From assembly GCA_003559735.1 (NCBI GenBank), contig PWKN01000084.1, positions 1 to 59,201 on the forward strand: a DNA stretch of 59,201 nucleotides, written 5' to 3'. A program made the translations under genes and the position numbers. Below, one piece after another: positions 21,264-31,951 of this stretch (the stretch's first letter is position 1; each line of letters opens with the position of its first letter). A model generated the notes under the pieces. That model saw nothing but the letters and a program-made list of their open reading frames with translations, was not told the origin of the DNA and did no database searches. The DNA comes from Bacteroidales bacterium. Its GTDB lineage: Bacteria; Bacteroidota; Bacteroidia; Bacteroidales; UBA7960.

Positions 21264-24248
21264 TCAGTCGAACAACGAAGTCATCTCCCCGGCACTTAGT
21301 CCCGGTACGAACTGCTCTGCCTGCACCAGGGAGCCAGCAATGCGCTGTTTTTTCTCCTGCAGCCTGGTGATCTTTTCCTCCACCGTGTCTCTGCTCAAAA
21401 ACCGGTACACAAAAACGTTCTTTTCCTGTCCGATCCGGTGTGCCCTGTCCACCGCCTGCATCTCAGCTGCGGGATTCCACCATGGGTCGATCAGGAACAC
21501 ATAACCAGCAGCAGTAAGGTTCAGTCCGACACCCCCCGCCTTTAATGAAATCAGGAATACAGGCACCTCTTCTTTTTCAAAGGTCCTGATCACCTCTTCC
21601 CGCTTCCTTGTAGAACCGGTAAGTTTGACATACCGAATGTCCGACTGTCTGCACCATAGTTCAAGCAGCTCCAGATGGGTTACAAAAGAAGAAAACACAA
21701 GCACCTTATGGTTTTCAGCCACTACTGTGGACAGCCTGTCGGTGATCGCCTCAAACTTCCCGCTGTCGCCGTCATAATTGTTGTCGGCCAGACGGGGATG
21801 GTTGGCAATCTGGCGCAACTTCATCAGCGCCTTCAGCAGCATCATCTGTTGCCGGGATTTTGCCTGTTTATCATGTATGGCTTCCATCACAAAATTCCTC
21901 AACCGCGATTTTTCTCGCTCATACATGCTTGCCTGCACGTCAGTCATATCACAAAAGATCCTGGTCTCCGTAACAGGAGGAAGCTCAGGAGCCACCTGGT
22001 CTTTTGTGCGGCGCATTATATACGGACGGATGATTTTGTATAACTGCTCAGCCTCAGGTGCTTCCGGGTCCTTTTCAACAGGCATGCTGTAGTGTTGCTG
22101 AAAAGACCTCAATCCGCCAAGCAACCCCGGATTGGCAAAATGCATCTGTGACCAGATATCTGCAAGGTTGTTTTCAATGGGCGTGCCGGTAAGGGTCAAA
22201 TGATGATACCCCTTCAGGGCAAAGGCAGCCCTGGCGCTTTTTGAGTGTGGATTTTTGATATGCTGACTCTCGTCAAGAATGATATAACCGAATGTTATTT
22301 CTTTCAGGATGTCAACATCGTTTCGCAAGGTACCGTATGTTGTGAGTATAACATGGCATGCATCCAGTTGATCCGGCGTAAGCTTACGCGCAGAACCGGT
22401 ATAGATGATCCGTTTCAGCCACGGCGAAAACCGGTTGATCTCATTCTCCCAGTTATGAACAATGGAAGCAGGCATTACAATCAGTGCAGGGGGCTTTCCC
22501 TTTTCTTCCTGCCGGTACTGATCAGGCTCTTCAATGATGCCGGGATGATCATTGGCTTCTTCCCCGAAAAGGCTTAACTGCACTCCACTAACGGCAGCAT
22601 CACCTGCAGTCTTTCTTTTCATATCGTCACCTGCATCGGCAGACATATAATAGGAAGAGAGCAAGGCAATCACCTGCAGGGTTTTTCCCAGCCCCATGTC
22701 ATCGGCCAGGATTCCACCCAGATGCTCCTTTGCCAATTTTTTCATCCAGCAAACCCCCGACACCTGATATGGCCGCAATGCAACATCCTGCAGCCTGGGT
22801 GCCGCAAAGGATGTCTCAGCTTCCAGTGTATCGGAAAGATCTTTGGCCTCTGGCAGGTCAAAGTGATCAAGCAATCCATAATGGTGTCTCTCCAAACGAA
22901 ACTGACCCTCTTTTGTCTGTGCATGAACCATTAATCCCTTATACCGCTCAAACCATTCTTCAGGAATGAGCAGTTGCTCCCCCGTCGGCAACATATAAAC
23001 CTGACGGCGATGCAGTATGTGCTCTTTCAGATCCATAAAAGGGATTTCCGTGTCGCCCACCCTGATCAGTATGTGCAGATCAAACCAATCAGTATAGTGG
23101 TAGTTTCGCAAAACAATTTCCGGCCTGGTCAATACGAAACGGTTGCCATCTTCCTGCTGTTCGATCACAAAGCCGGATCGCTCCAGGAAGGTTTTGTTAT
23201 CCAGAATAAAGGAAACCACTGCCTCCTGTGATCTCTGATCGTTTTTCAACCGGTAAAAAGCCCCGTGTTTTTCAAGTGGCAGCGCCAACAGCTTTGCGGT
23301 CATTTGTTTCTCTTTCTCCAGGTCGCGATGAAACCGCCTAAAAGTGAAGTCCGTTTCATCGCTTTCAAGGGCAGTGAACGTTGTTTGCGTATTGTTGGCC
23401 AGTACCCGGCGGTCACCGTAATCAAAACACAGCATGAAACCATAACAGCCCTGCCAGTCCATCTCCACCAGCAACTTTGCCGCAGGATCCAATGTAAGGT
23501 CAATCATCTCAAACCCGTCAGCCTTGATGTCAACCCGGTTGGCAACCTTACGGATAAAACCATTGAAGTATTGTTTTTCAATATGTTTTGGAATATGGAT
23601 CTCTCTCTTCAGGAGAAATGGTTTCAACAGCTTGCCACTGATATTGGGATCAAAACGCATCAGCCGGTTGTCGTGCACCAGGTGGCATGCTTCCACTGTC
23701 AGTATCAGTGTACCGGGCAAATGCAGATCGATCTCCTCATTTTCGCACAATACCTCAAGGGTATACAAGGTACCATCCTCTTTCCGGTCAAAATGCAGAA
23801 TGAGCTCCGGCTTTCCCTGCAGAATACTTATCTTGTTTTCGGGGTAGAGGTTGGGCCACGCCGGACGACCATCAAAAATTTCTATGTCGTGTTCGCGCAT
23901 GACCTGTATCATCCGGTCGGTTTGTTTCCAAACATAAGGCATGAGCACATGATCGATCAGGTTTTTTTCCGCTGTCTTGAAAAATGTTTCCGTACTGACC
24001 TTCTTTTTTGAAAAACGGACGGCAAGCTGACCCGGATCGATGTTGGTGCTGAGGTCAAACAACTCCCTGAAACAAGATTCATCGTCATCAAATTTGTCCG
24101 CCCGCTGCGCCGACAGCAATCCGGCCACGGTAAGAAATCCCGGATTATCCTTCCGGCAAACACATGGCACAAGCACACAACCCAGATGGGGAGACTCTTT
24201 TATTACACCAGCGATCACTACATTTTTTCCCATAACAGCAAACGACAA
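21264..24248 (-). CDS. SNF2-family DEAD/DEAH helicase
   Basis: LADDMGLGKTLQVIALL, ILDESQHIKNPHSKSARA, LTGTPIENNLADIWS, SLKAGGVGLNLTAAGYVFLIDPWWNPAAEMQAVDRAHRIGQ. Confidence 0.96.
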   Translation of the reverse strand: MSFAVMGKNVVIAGVIKESPHLGCVLVPCVCRKDNPGFLTVAGLLSAQRADKFDDDESCFRELFDLSTNIDPGQLAVRFSKKKVSTETFFKTAEKNLIDHVLMPYVWKQTDRMIQVMREHDIEIFDGRPAWPNLYPENKISILQGKPELILHFDRKEDGTLYTLEVLCENEEIDLHLPGTLILTVEACHLVHDNRLMRFDPNISGKLLKPFLLKREIHIPKHIEKQYFNGFIRKVANRVDIKADGFEMIDLTLDPAAKLLVEMDWQGCYGFMLCFDYGDRRVLANNTQTTFTALESDETDFTFRRFHRDLEKEKQMTAKLLALPLEKHGAFYRLKNDQRSQEAVVSFILDNKTFLERSGFVIEQQEDGNRFVLTRPEIVLRNYHYTDWFDLHILIRVGDTEIPFMDLKEHILHRRQVYMLPTGEQLLIPEEWFERYKGLMVHAQTKEGQFRLERHHYGLLDHFDLPEAKDLSDTLEAETSFAAPRLQDVALRPYQVSGVCWMKKLAKEHLGGILADDMGLGKTLQVIALLSSYYMSADAGDDMKRKTAGDAAVSGVQLSLFGEEANDHPGIIEEPDQYRQEEKGKPPALIVMPASIVHNWENEINRFSPWLKRIIYTGSARKLTPDQLDACHVILTTYGTLRNDVDILKEITFGYIILDESQHIKNPHSKSARAAFALKGYHHLTLTGTPIENNLADIWSQMHFANPGLLGGLRSFQQHYSMPVEKDPEAPEAEQLYKIIRPYIMRRTKDQVAPELPPVTETRIFCDMTDVQASMYEREKSRLRNFVMEAIHDKQAKSRQQMMLLKALMKLRQIANHPRLADNNYDGDSGKFEAITDRLSTVVAENHKVLVFSSFVTHLELLELWCRQSDIRYVKLTGSTRKREEVIRTFEKEEVPVFLISLKAGGVGLNLTAAGYVFLIDPWWNPAAEMQAVDRAHRIGQEKNVFVYRFLSRDTVEEKITRLQEKKQRIAGSLVQAEQFVPGLSAGEMTSLFD

Positions 24249-24437
24249 AATTACGCTTTTTCAATGGCCGGCAAAGGCAAAAGTCATTTCGGTCAGGGAA
24301 ACCAACAAAAATATGTCAAAGATTGCCGGAATTTACTTCGAAGAACATACTGGCTAATCCATTTTTTACCTAAATTTGATCTGTGCGGACAAAGCACGCT
24401 GCTACCCATTATTCTTACACCAAAAATCAACAAAAAC

Positions 24438-24776
24438 ATGGAAGAGAACAAAGTGGAATTGTTTATCATGATCAAAGGCAAGTATTTCAGGAATTACCAG
24501 TTGCCGGAAATCAGGGATCGCATGAAAAAGGCCGACGCTTCAACACAGGCGGTTATTCAGACATTGGATTTCAAAGAGCCGACGATCATGCTGGTTGTAT
24601 CCATACTTGTTGGCCAGCTGGGTATTGACCGTTTTATGGTCGGTGATACCGGACTGGGTATTCTGAAGCTGATTACGTGCGGCGGACTGGGAATATGGAC
24701 GATTGTAGACTGGTTTTTGATCATGGGGATAACAAAAGACAAAAACATGGAGAAACTTCAACCATTCCTCTACTGA
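24438..24776 (+). CDS. TM2 domain-containing protein
   Basis: VGQLGIDRFMVGDTGLGILKLITCGGLGIWTIVDWFLIM is the TM2 pattern; start trimmed from ORF 24186..24776. Confidence 0.88.
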   Translation: MEENKVELFIMIKGKYFRNYQLPEIRDRMKKADASTQAVIQTLDFKEPTIMLVVSILVGQLGIDRFMVGDTGLGILKLITCGGLGIWTIVDWFLIMGITKDKNMEKLQPFLY

Positions 24777-25201
24777 TGACAACCAGCAGGAACACATTGT
24801 ACGTGACGGCAACCATACTCTGCCTGTCGGGATACCTGTATTTACTGGTGATCTATGTTCTTCACCAGGTTTATGGTATTGATGCCTTTGGTGTGTGCAT
24901 GATGAAAGGACTCACAACCATCCCTTGTCCCTCCTGCGGATCGACCGGTGCCATTTTTTCCCTGTTAAAGGGTGATGTGCAAGGCGCCCTTACCCACAAT
25001 CCGATCGGACTGTTTCTCGCGGTCATCATGTTCATAACCCCGGTTTGGATTACCCGGGATGTATTGTTCAAAAAAGAAACGTTCTGGAGGTTTTACCAGG
25101 AAGTGCAGACATTGTTCAGAAAAAAAACAATCGTTGCGGCTTTTGTTCTTTTGGTTTTGGCAAACTGGGCATGGAATATTTCAAAGACGTTTCCCCTTTA
25201 A
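24776..25201 (+). CDS. DUF2752-like membrane protein
   Basis: MKGLTTIPCPSCGSTGAIFSLLKGDVQGALTHNPIGLF is the DUF2752 CPxCGxTRA-like pattern; start overlaps the upstream stop (TGATG). Confidence 0.82.
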   Translation: MTTSRNTLYVTATILCLSGYLYLLVIYVLHQVYGIDAFGVCMMKGLTTIPCPSCGSTGAIFSLLKGDVQGALTHNPIGLFLAVIMFITPVWITRDVLFKKETFWRFYQEVQTLFRKKTIVAAFVLLVLANWAWNISKTFPL

Positions 25202-25376
25202 CCTGCCTTGTTCTTAACGCAGAATGACAATGGTTCGCATTGCCAGATTGGTTCACTGCAAGGAAGAGGCTGTTTTGTGGCGGGACAAATAATTCATCTT
25301 TCTGTTTGAAAAGTGGAATATCTCATGTAACTTTGATTGGAACTTAATGCTGAATAATCACAAAAAAAACAAGTGT

Positions 25377-26120
25377 ATGGAAGAAAATGAAAAAAACCAG
25401 GAACAACAACAAACACCGCCTGCCGGTCAGGTTCCTGTCTCCCCGAAAACCACAGCCGGACAAGGTTTTGGAATTGCGGGGATGGTAGTTGGCGCCATCG
25501 CGCTCATCGTTGCATTCATTCCCTGTGTTGGTGTAATTGCCATTGCACCGGGTGCCATCGCGGTAATTTTATCGGTTATCGGATTGATACAGGCCAACCA
25601 GAACAATGGTGCAAAAGGACTGATCATCGCCGCCCTCGTTATCTCTATCCTGGCAACCACCATTGCAGCCATCTGGGGTATTGTCATCGGTGGTGTAAGC
25701 CGCGACAAGGACATATGGCGCGACAGGGTGGAACAGGTGATTGAAAGTGCTGGTGAGGAATCGTTTCGTGAATTGGGGACATCGATCCAGGCCCTGGGGA
25801 AAGAGCTTGAAAAGACATTTGGTGATATGGAAAAATTTGATCCTGAATTGTATGACTTTGGAGATGAAATTACCGATGAGGAGTTTGATAAGGTGATGGA
25901 GGAGTACGAAAAAGTGGTCAGAGAGCTCGCAAAGCTTGTCCAGGAGGTTGAAAAGGGAGAACTGGCCGCACTGGTCACCTATTCAACCGTATCGATACGT
26001 GCAGCTTCTCTTGCAGCCACCCTGGTCAGAATTGGTCCGAAACTTACCGATGAACAAAAGCAGCGATTTGAAGAGGTGACTGCAAAATATGAGAAAGTAC
26101 TGGAGGAAATTGAAGAGTAG
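25377..26120 (+). CDS. DUF4190-like membrane protein with C-terminal helical domain
   Basis: GFGIAGMVVGAIALIVAFIPCVGVIAIAPGAIAVILSVIGLIQANQNNGAKGLIIAALVISILATTIA followed by a long charged helical region. Confidence 0.72.
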   Translation: MEENEKNQEQQQTPPAGQVPVSPKTTAGQGFGIAGMVVGAIALIVAFIPCVGVIAIAPGAIAVILSVIGLIQANQNNGAKGLIIAALVISILATTIAAIWGIVIGGVSRDKDIWRDRVEQVIESAGEESFRELGTSIQALGKELEKTFGDMEKFDPELYDFGDEITDEEFDKVMEEYEKVVRELAKLVQEVEKGELAALVTYSTVSIRAASLAATLVRIGPKLTDEQKQRFEEVTAKYEKVLEEIEE

Positions 26121-26508
26121 GGACAGATCAGCACATCCGTACCTGATCATCAACCTGTTGTTTGGCGCGTTCATCCTGCTTGTATTCCTCTACGCATGGG
26201 TCTTTCCCCCTGAACCCGGGAGCCACCCGTTGCCATGCATATACACATTGGCCACAGGTGAGCCTTGTGCTTCCTGTGGCCTGTCAAGGGCATTATCACA
26301 CATCGTAAGAGGGGATTTTTCACAGGCTGTGATAACAAACACTCACAGCATGCGGATATTTTTGTTTTTCGTTGTCCAACTCTTTATGCGAACAGCAGTC
26401 TCTGTGATCTGCATCAAAAACATTCTCAGCATCCAGAAGCTGGCAACAGCTGATGCTGTTTTTTCTGCCGCCTTATTCCTGTATTCGTTCGCTCCGTTTC
26501 TGTTGTGA
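26089..26508 (+). CDS. DUF2752-like membrane protein (second copy)
   Basis: PLPCIYTLATGEPCASCGLSRALSHIVRGDFSQAVITNTHSMRIF pattern; overlaps the end of the upstream CDS. Confidence 0.82.
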   Translation: MRKYWRKLKSRDRSAHPYLIINLLFGAFILLVFLYAWVFPPEPGSHPLPCIYTLATGEPCASCGLSRALSHIVRGDFSQAVITNTHSMRIFLFFVVQLFMRTAVSVICIKNILSIQKLATADAVFSAALFLYSFAPFLL

Positions 26509-26574
26509 GTAATTATCAAACCAGAACAACCCATACCCGGATATGTCGTGCATGAATAAGCAGGTTGGCAAAGG

Positions 26575-28104
26575 TTAGTAAGCGGGACAATCAACTCTTC
26601 GGGGCGGGAACAAACAATTCCCCTTGAATAGTCCGGCCTGCAGACTCATATAAAAATCCATGCCGGAAAAAGCACCCGCATTGACCAGTCCGCCAAGGTT
26701 GTCTGTCCCCAAAGTAAGACTGCCGATCCTCACCGCTAATCCGGCCTGTGGTTTCGAATAATTATATAATCCAAGGGGAATGCTGAATTCAAAGTCGCCG
26801 AATGTATACCGGGGGATAATTCCCAGGTAGGGCGGACGTGCGATCGTGTTGTTAAAAATACCGATGGACTGAAACCCAATGGCATGGAAAAACAGGTTAT
26901 CATTCACCCTGTAATCGAACTGCACGCTTACTGAAGCAGGCAGTCCGATATCAAAATGCTGGTCGCTCAGAACAACCCCTCCGGCAGGGTCGAAATATTC
27001 ACGTATCTCATTGACCATTTTGTCAATGTTCTCCCTCGCATCCTTATCGAAAGAACGACCGTGTTTGTTATGAACATCATTGAAGTCAACCTGCCGGAGG
27101 TTTTCATTGAAACTGATCCGGCCGGCGTCAATGAGTGATACGCCAATTCGGTAGCGATAAGGGACATACTCGTTGTTGCAAGGCCTGTTTTGCTGTCCGA
27201 AACGGGTGTTGCGAACAATCCGGCGGATCCGGCGGTGTCCGGGATCATGCAACGGCTTGCTGTACAAAAGGCCAGCATCAAAAGAGAACCCTCTGCCCAC
27301 GAACAGTCCATTCGGAAAAAACGTTGAATTGTCTTGATAATCAACAGGAAGAGAAAAGTTGGCCTGGGCTGTCATTGCATGCACCAGAAATCCGTCGTTA
27401 TCATTGTCTTCATATTCAAGATGATCGTTTTGAAACAGGAATGCATGTGTGCCACGGTTTACTTTCACACTGACACCCAGTGCAAGCTGGTGATGTGCCA
27501 GATCGCTCAGCAGGGTGGCATATGATACATTCCATTCCATCCAGCTCACCGATCCAAGTGAAAATTGCTCTTCATGAGCATAGCGGATATCCTGCTGTGG
27601 CAATTTGCCATAAATGACTGCATGGGATGAATGGCCGGGCAGTTTGTCAAACGATACCGCACCCCGCCATGTTTGTCCCACGGCAACAGCATGTGACCCA
27701 AACGAAAACATCACCGAAGGTAACGCAAGCCGGAAATGCATGTATGCATCCAGGGGGCCACTTGCGTTGGTCTTTTCAAGGAAAGACCCAGGTTCATCCG
27801 GATCCGCATTGGAAAGCATACCCCCGAAGTCGCGCAAAAACAGATTGCCCCTGAAATGGTCGCGGGGAATTTGAACCACATTGTTCTGAATAAAGAACTG
27901 ACCGCTTATCAGTCTGACCTCAAGATATTTTTCAGACAATACCATTGCCGCAGGATTGACAGCAGCCTTGCTGGTCCCCGAAAAGTCGCTCACCACCAGA
28001 CCGGCCATATTTTGCCCGGAAGCCATAAAGGGCAGAGCGAGTAAAACCCACCAAACAACCGGAAAAAAAAATTTCTGTATTCTCCAATACATATAACCCA
28101 TCAA
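26575..28104 (-). CDS. DUF5723-like outer membrane beta-barrel protein
   Basis: Signal peptide; GTSKAAVNPAAMVLSEKYLEVRL start and barrel-like alternation to the C-terminus. Confidence 0.75.
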   Translation of the reverse strand: MMGYMYWRIQKFFFPVVWWVLLALPFMASGQNMAGLVVSDFSGTSKAAVNPAAMVLSEKYLEVRLISGQFFIQNNVVQIPRDHFRGNLFLRDFGGMLSNADPDEPGSFLEKTNASGPLDAYMHFRLALPSVMFSFGSHAVAVGQTWRGAVSFDKLPGHSSHAVIYGKLPQQDIRYAHEEQFSLGSVSWMEWNVSYATLLSDLAHHQLALGVSVKVNRGTHAFLFQNDHLEYEDNDNDGFLVHAMTAQANFSLPVDYQDNSTFFPNGLFVGRGFSFDAGLLYSKPLHDPGHRRIRRIVRNTRFGQQNRPCNNEYVPYRYRIGVSLIDAGRISFNENLRQVDFNDVHNKHGRSFDKDARENIDKMVNEIREYFDPAGGVVLSDQHFDIGLPASVSVQFDYRVNDNLFFHAIGFQSIGIFNNTIARPPYLGIIPRYTFGDFEFSIPLGLYNYSKPQAGLAVRIGSLTLGTDNLGGLVNAGAFSGMDFYMSLQAGLFKGNCLFPPRRVDCPAY

Positions 28105-28300
28105 AACCCCTTAACCCCTTGTCTGGTGTTGTTGCAAACAAGAGAATGTCACCATTTACACCAGTAAAACGGTACAAGTGCGCATAAAATATGTGCCGGA
28201 CAAAATTAACCGAATTATTCTGATTGGCGCAATGCATCAACAACCATGGCAACCCCTGTTTGGCGACATGCTGTTTTTGGGTTATACCCGGCACACTATA

Positions 28301-28334
28301 AAAAAACCGTTCCCCTCTGAGAGTGGAACGGTTT
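28301..28334 (-). terminator. Terminator of the TonB-dependent receptor gene
   Basis: AAACCGTTCC...GGAACGGTTT stem with an A-run on the + strand (U-tract for the minus transcript), 24 nt after the stop. Confidence 0.8.
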
Positions 28335-28357
28335 GTGTTCGTATTCCCATACTGCTA

Positions 28358-31300
28358 TCAGAAGATATACCGAATACCGATCTGTGCCCTCCAGGTCTGG
28401 TCGATATTGATGATGGTACGGTATGTCTCAGATGGTAGTCCGTCTGTGCCCGCCACAGTATTTAACCTGTATTCCGGTTCATTTGTGGCTGCATTTCTTC
28501 CTGCATAATTCAGCAGTGCGCTTTGCCACACCATCTCTCCGACACCCCACTCGCTGTTGATCAGGTTGACCAGGTTAAGAATATCGGCAGTGATCTGTAT
28601 CCTGTGGTTTGACGGCAATCCGGGCAAGGCAATATCTTGTGCAACGCGCAGGTCGAACCGGTGCAACCACGGCAACAAAGCCCCATTCCGCTCGGCCACA
28701 CGTCCCCGGTTTGCCTTCAGGTAATCATCCTGTTCAATATATGCATCAAGAATATTCCACTGCTCCTGGGCACTAAACAAGACCTCTCCCTCATCACCGG
28801 TAATATCGAGCAGGTTGATCTCGCTTGCATTGTTGGGGATATACATCAGCCTCTGTGCCCTGTCGCCAAAGTTCCCCGAATATACATAACTGAACCTGCC
28901 TCTTTCACCACCGTTATAAAAGAGCGATATGGTTGTAGGGTATTTGTCGGTAATCCGACTGGTATTGTATGATACATAAGCAACAATACGATTGGGCTGG
29001 TCGAAGCGACTGTAACCCATTTCAGGATTGTTACGGTCTTCTGCAACCACAGCGGGCCATAATGAAGCCGCCTGTGACCCGCCAATCAGTCCGTAATCCC
29101 TGCTCATACCCCTTGTATAGGCTACGCTCATGTATATGCCATTGTCAAATTCCTTTTGCACCTGTGCGGTGATCGACCAGTAATACCCCTTGTTGGTATT
29201 GGTAAGCATCATTACCTCGTTAAAGTCAGGATTATCTCTATAGCTGGTAAAATACGGACGTTGGTCCACTCCGCTGAAGGTTCCTGCAGGCTGGTTCAGG
29301 TTAATATTTTGTGCCAGCGGACTGTTAAAGTCACTGGAATAGATTGCCTCAATGGTACCGGTAAAATCAAGGGGAAGGCGGTAGTCAGCGGCAATATTGG
29401 TACGCCATACTTGCGGGAACCTGAAATTGGGATCTGTTATGTTAATGTCCTCGGATACCTGTGCCTCCAGGTCATCCCCGCCGGGCTTGTATGCCGAAGG
29501 ATCAGCCTGGAACCCCTGCCATGAAGGTCTTCCAGCCACCCCCCATTGGTTTTCATGCCAGTACTCATTGCCATCAGCATCTTCACGCAAATCCCACCTG
29601 TCCCAGCCGGTCAACCCACGGGTCACCCCATTGGCTGAAACCTGGTTGGAAATCCATACAAACGGAATCCTTCCTGAGAAAAATCCGCTTCCGCCACGCA
29701 GGCGAAGGGTGTTGTCGCCATGCACATCATAATTGAACGACAGTCTGGGAGAGATCAGTGGCCGCACTTGGGGCAATACACTTACATCGGGTGCAATCCT
29801 TCTATCTGGATTACCGGGGTCGGTGAAATGTTGTGACGGATCCGAAAAGATGTCGTCATACCTCGGGTTATTGGGCAGATCTATGGGAAAAAACGGAAAG
29901 TCAACCCTTAGTCCGGCAGTCACCACCAGGTCAGGATTAACCTGGATCTTATCCTGGAGGTATACCCCAAATTGTCCGAATGCGGTTGCATCCATAGGCA
30001 GGTCTTGCGGCCCCTCATAGGAATAGCTGGTTGCAAATCCATCAGGAACGGCATCCTCTTTACGATCGATCACCACATCCAGAAAGTTTTGGTATGTATT
30101 GAACCTGTAAAAGGTATGTGCGTTGGGGTTGAATGCATTATCAAAGGTCATGTATTCAAAGTTCATACCGGCAGTAATGGTATGTCTTCCCATAAAGACC
30201 GAGAAGTTATTGGTAATATTGAAAATGTCGTTTGCCAGCAGGTTGCCCACTGTATACAATTCGTTGCCCAATGCAAAATAGTAAAGCGGGGTTCCCAGTT
30301 CGGCCGGATTCCCATTTTCATCAACATCTCCGGGTTTCGGACCGTTCCACTCCAGCACCTCTATGAAAGGGAAGGTCTCGCCTCCGGGCACACTGCGCTT
30401 CGGATCCTCAACAGAGGTAAATCCAATGTTGAGGTTGTTGGCAAACCGCGTCCCAAAAACCGAGTTAAGCTCAGCCACCAGTGAATTTACATTGTTATCG
30501 ACAGAATAATTGGCATTGCGGAATGTGAGGGCCTCTACACCTGTCCGGAAGGTGTTCCGGTAACGGGTAACATTCCGCACACTGTTCCCGTTAATGTTCA
30601 CATCCCTGAAAGCCTGGAAGTGATTGTAACGGATTGAGGCACGGTGGTTGGGATTGATATTATAGTCGAGCCGGAAATTCAGCCTCAGTCCTTCGTTGCC
30701 AAAGGAGTAATTCTCATAGGCACCTGTTTCGTAGCCATACAGGCTCATCATCTGTTCGCGAACGAAATCCATATCAGATGCCTGAACCCTTGAAACAGTA
30801 ACCCCGTCAGGCTCCAGACCCGGTCTTGCTGCCAGGCGATTGTCACCGGGCGCTGACCTGTCTTCCTTTTCCACACTAACAAAGAAAAAGAGCCGGTCGC
30901 GAATTACGGGTCCGCCTGCACTCGCTCCAAAGATCCTGGTGTATGCTTCATCCAGCGAAAAAATATTGTCACCGATTTTGTCACCTGTAAAATTTTCATC
31001 ACGATAGTACGTATAAACACTACCGCGAAAAAAGTTTGTGCCACTTTTTGTGATGGCATTCACATTGGCCCCTGTAAATCCTCCCTGGCGGACATCATAC
31101 GGTGCAATGCTGATCTGGATCTCTTCGATGGCCTCCATGCTGATCGGGTTGGTACCGGCAAACTGTCCGGATCCAAGGCCAAAGTTGTTGTTGTAAATGT
31201 TCCCATCGACAGTATAGTTGTTAAAACGGTTGTCACGTCCAGCAAAACTTGATCCGTTGCTCAGCGGACTCAACCTGGTGTAATCTTCAATGGTTCTTGA

Positions 31301-31765
31301 TATGGTGGGCATTTGCTGAATCCTTTCGGTGGTAAGGTTGGTGGAAGCACCTGTGCGGTCGGCGTTCATCACCGGATCGAGCAAGCCAATAACAACCACT
31401 TCATCCAGGATCATTCCCGTCTCTGGCAGCATAAACAGAAGTGTTCGGCTCTCACCAAGAGCGAGGCGGACATTGATGACCTCATCGGTTTCAAAACCAA
31501 CATAGGAAGCCCTTACGGTATAGGGGCCGCCCGTTCGGACGTTGGGAAGGTTAAAACGCCCATCCTCACGAGATACCGTACCGTACTCTGTACCCGATGG
31601 TTCATGTACCGCCACCACATTGGCATTTTGCAAAGGCAGATTGTCATAGGTCATCACCATACCCTCAATGGCTGAAGTGGTAACACCCTGTGCATACAAT
31701 TTATTTGGCCGGTCATTCAGGACAAGCACGGCCAGTAAAGTCAACACTGCAACGATTATTCTCAT
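28358..31765 (-). CDS. TonB-dependent receptor, Oar-like with N-terminal carboxypeptidase-regulatory-like domain
   Basis: TSAIEGMVMTYDNLPLQNANVVAVHEPSGTEYGTVSREDGRFNLPNVRTGGPYTVRASYVGFE; DRTGASTNLTTERIQQMPTISRTIEDYTRLSP; VNAITKSGTNFFRGSVY; start trimmed to MRIIVAVL. Confidence 0.93.
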   Translation of the reverse strand: MRIIVAVLTLLAVLVLNDRPNKLYAQGVTTSAIEGMVMTYDNLPLQNANVVAVHEPSGTEYGTVSREDGRFNLPNVRTGGPYTVRASYVGFETDEVINVRLALGESRTLLFMLPETGMILDEVVVIGLLDPVMNADRTGASTNLTTERIQQMPTISRTIEDYTRLSPLSNGSSFAGRDNRFNNYTVDGNIYNNNFGLGSGQFAGTNPISMEAIEEIQISIAPYDVRQGGFTGANVNAITKSGTNFFRGSVYTYYRDENFTGDKIGDNIFSLDEAYTRIFGASAGGPVIRDRLFFFVSVEKEDRSAPGDNRLAARPGLEPDGVTVSRVQASDMDFVREQMMSLYGYETGAYENYSFGNEGLRLNFRLDYNINPNHRASIRYNHFQAFRDVNINGNSVRNVTRYRNTFRTGVEALTFRNANYSVDNNVNSLVAELNSVFGTRFANNLNIGFTSVEDPKRSVPGGETFPFIEVLEWNGPKPGDVDENGNPAELGTPLYYFALGNELYTVGNLLANDIFNITNNFSVFMGRHTITAGMNFEYMTFDNAFNPNAHTFYRFNTYQNFLDVVIDRKEDAVPDGFATSYSYEGPQDLPMDATAFGQFGVYLQDKIQVNPDLVVTAGLRVDFPFFPIDLPNNPRYDDIFSDPSQHFTDPGNPDRRIAPDVSVLPQVRPLISPRLSFNYDVHGDNTLRLRGGSGFFSGRIPFVWISNQVSANGVTRGLTGWDRWDLREDADGNEYWHENQWGVAGRPSWQGFQADPSAYKPGGDDLEAQVSEDINITDPNFRFPQVWRTNIAADYRLPLDFTGTIEAIYSSDFNSPLAQNINLNQPAGTFSGVDQRPYFTSYRDNPDFNEVMMLTNTNKGYYWSITAQVQKEFDNGIYMSVAYTRGMSRDYGLIGGSQAASLWPAVVAEDRNNPEMGYSRFDQPNRIVAYVSYNTSRITDKYPTTISLFYNGGERGRFSYVYSGNFGDRAQRLMYIPNNASEINLLDITGDEGEVLFSAQEQWNILDAYIEQDDYLKANRGRVAERNGALLPWLHRFDLRVAQDIALPGLPSNHRIQITADILNLVNLINSEWGVGEMVWQSALLNYAGRNAATNEPEYRLNTVAGTDGLPSETYRTIINIDQTWRAQIGIRYIF

Positions 31766-31951
31766 TTTGTAATTGTTTTTGTTAATAACTGAAAGGAGTG
31801 GAAACATGTTTTTTCACATTTCGCTGCAAAAATAGATAATCTGCAAATTTTCCATTACCCGATCAGGCATTATTAACAATGATTTAATATGGAGCTGGCA
31901 GGTTCCCCTTAGCGGACACCCGGATCCTGTATTATTTATCCGCGATCAGGA

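Noticed and set aside
23265-24011. 248-aa plus-strand ORF inside the SNF2 helicase gene
   Set aside because: Antisense shadow ORF; the helicase frame is intact throughout.
21264-24248. SNF2 helicase as part of a phage-defence island
   Set aside because: Neighbours are a two-component system and small membrane proteins; no nuclease, methylase or other defence partner adjacent, so an ordinary chromosomal SNF2 protein is more likely.
29972-30484. 170-aa plus-strand ORF inside the TonB receptor gene
   Set aside because: Antisense shadow of a strongly supported coding frame.
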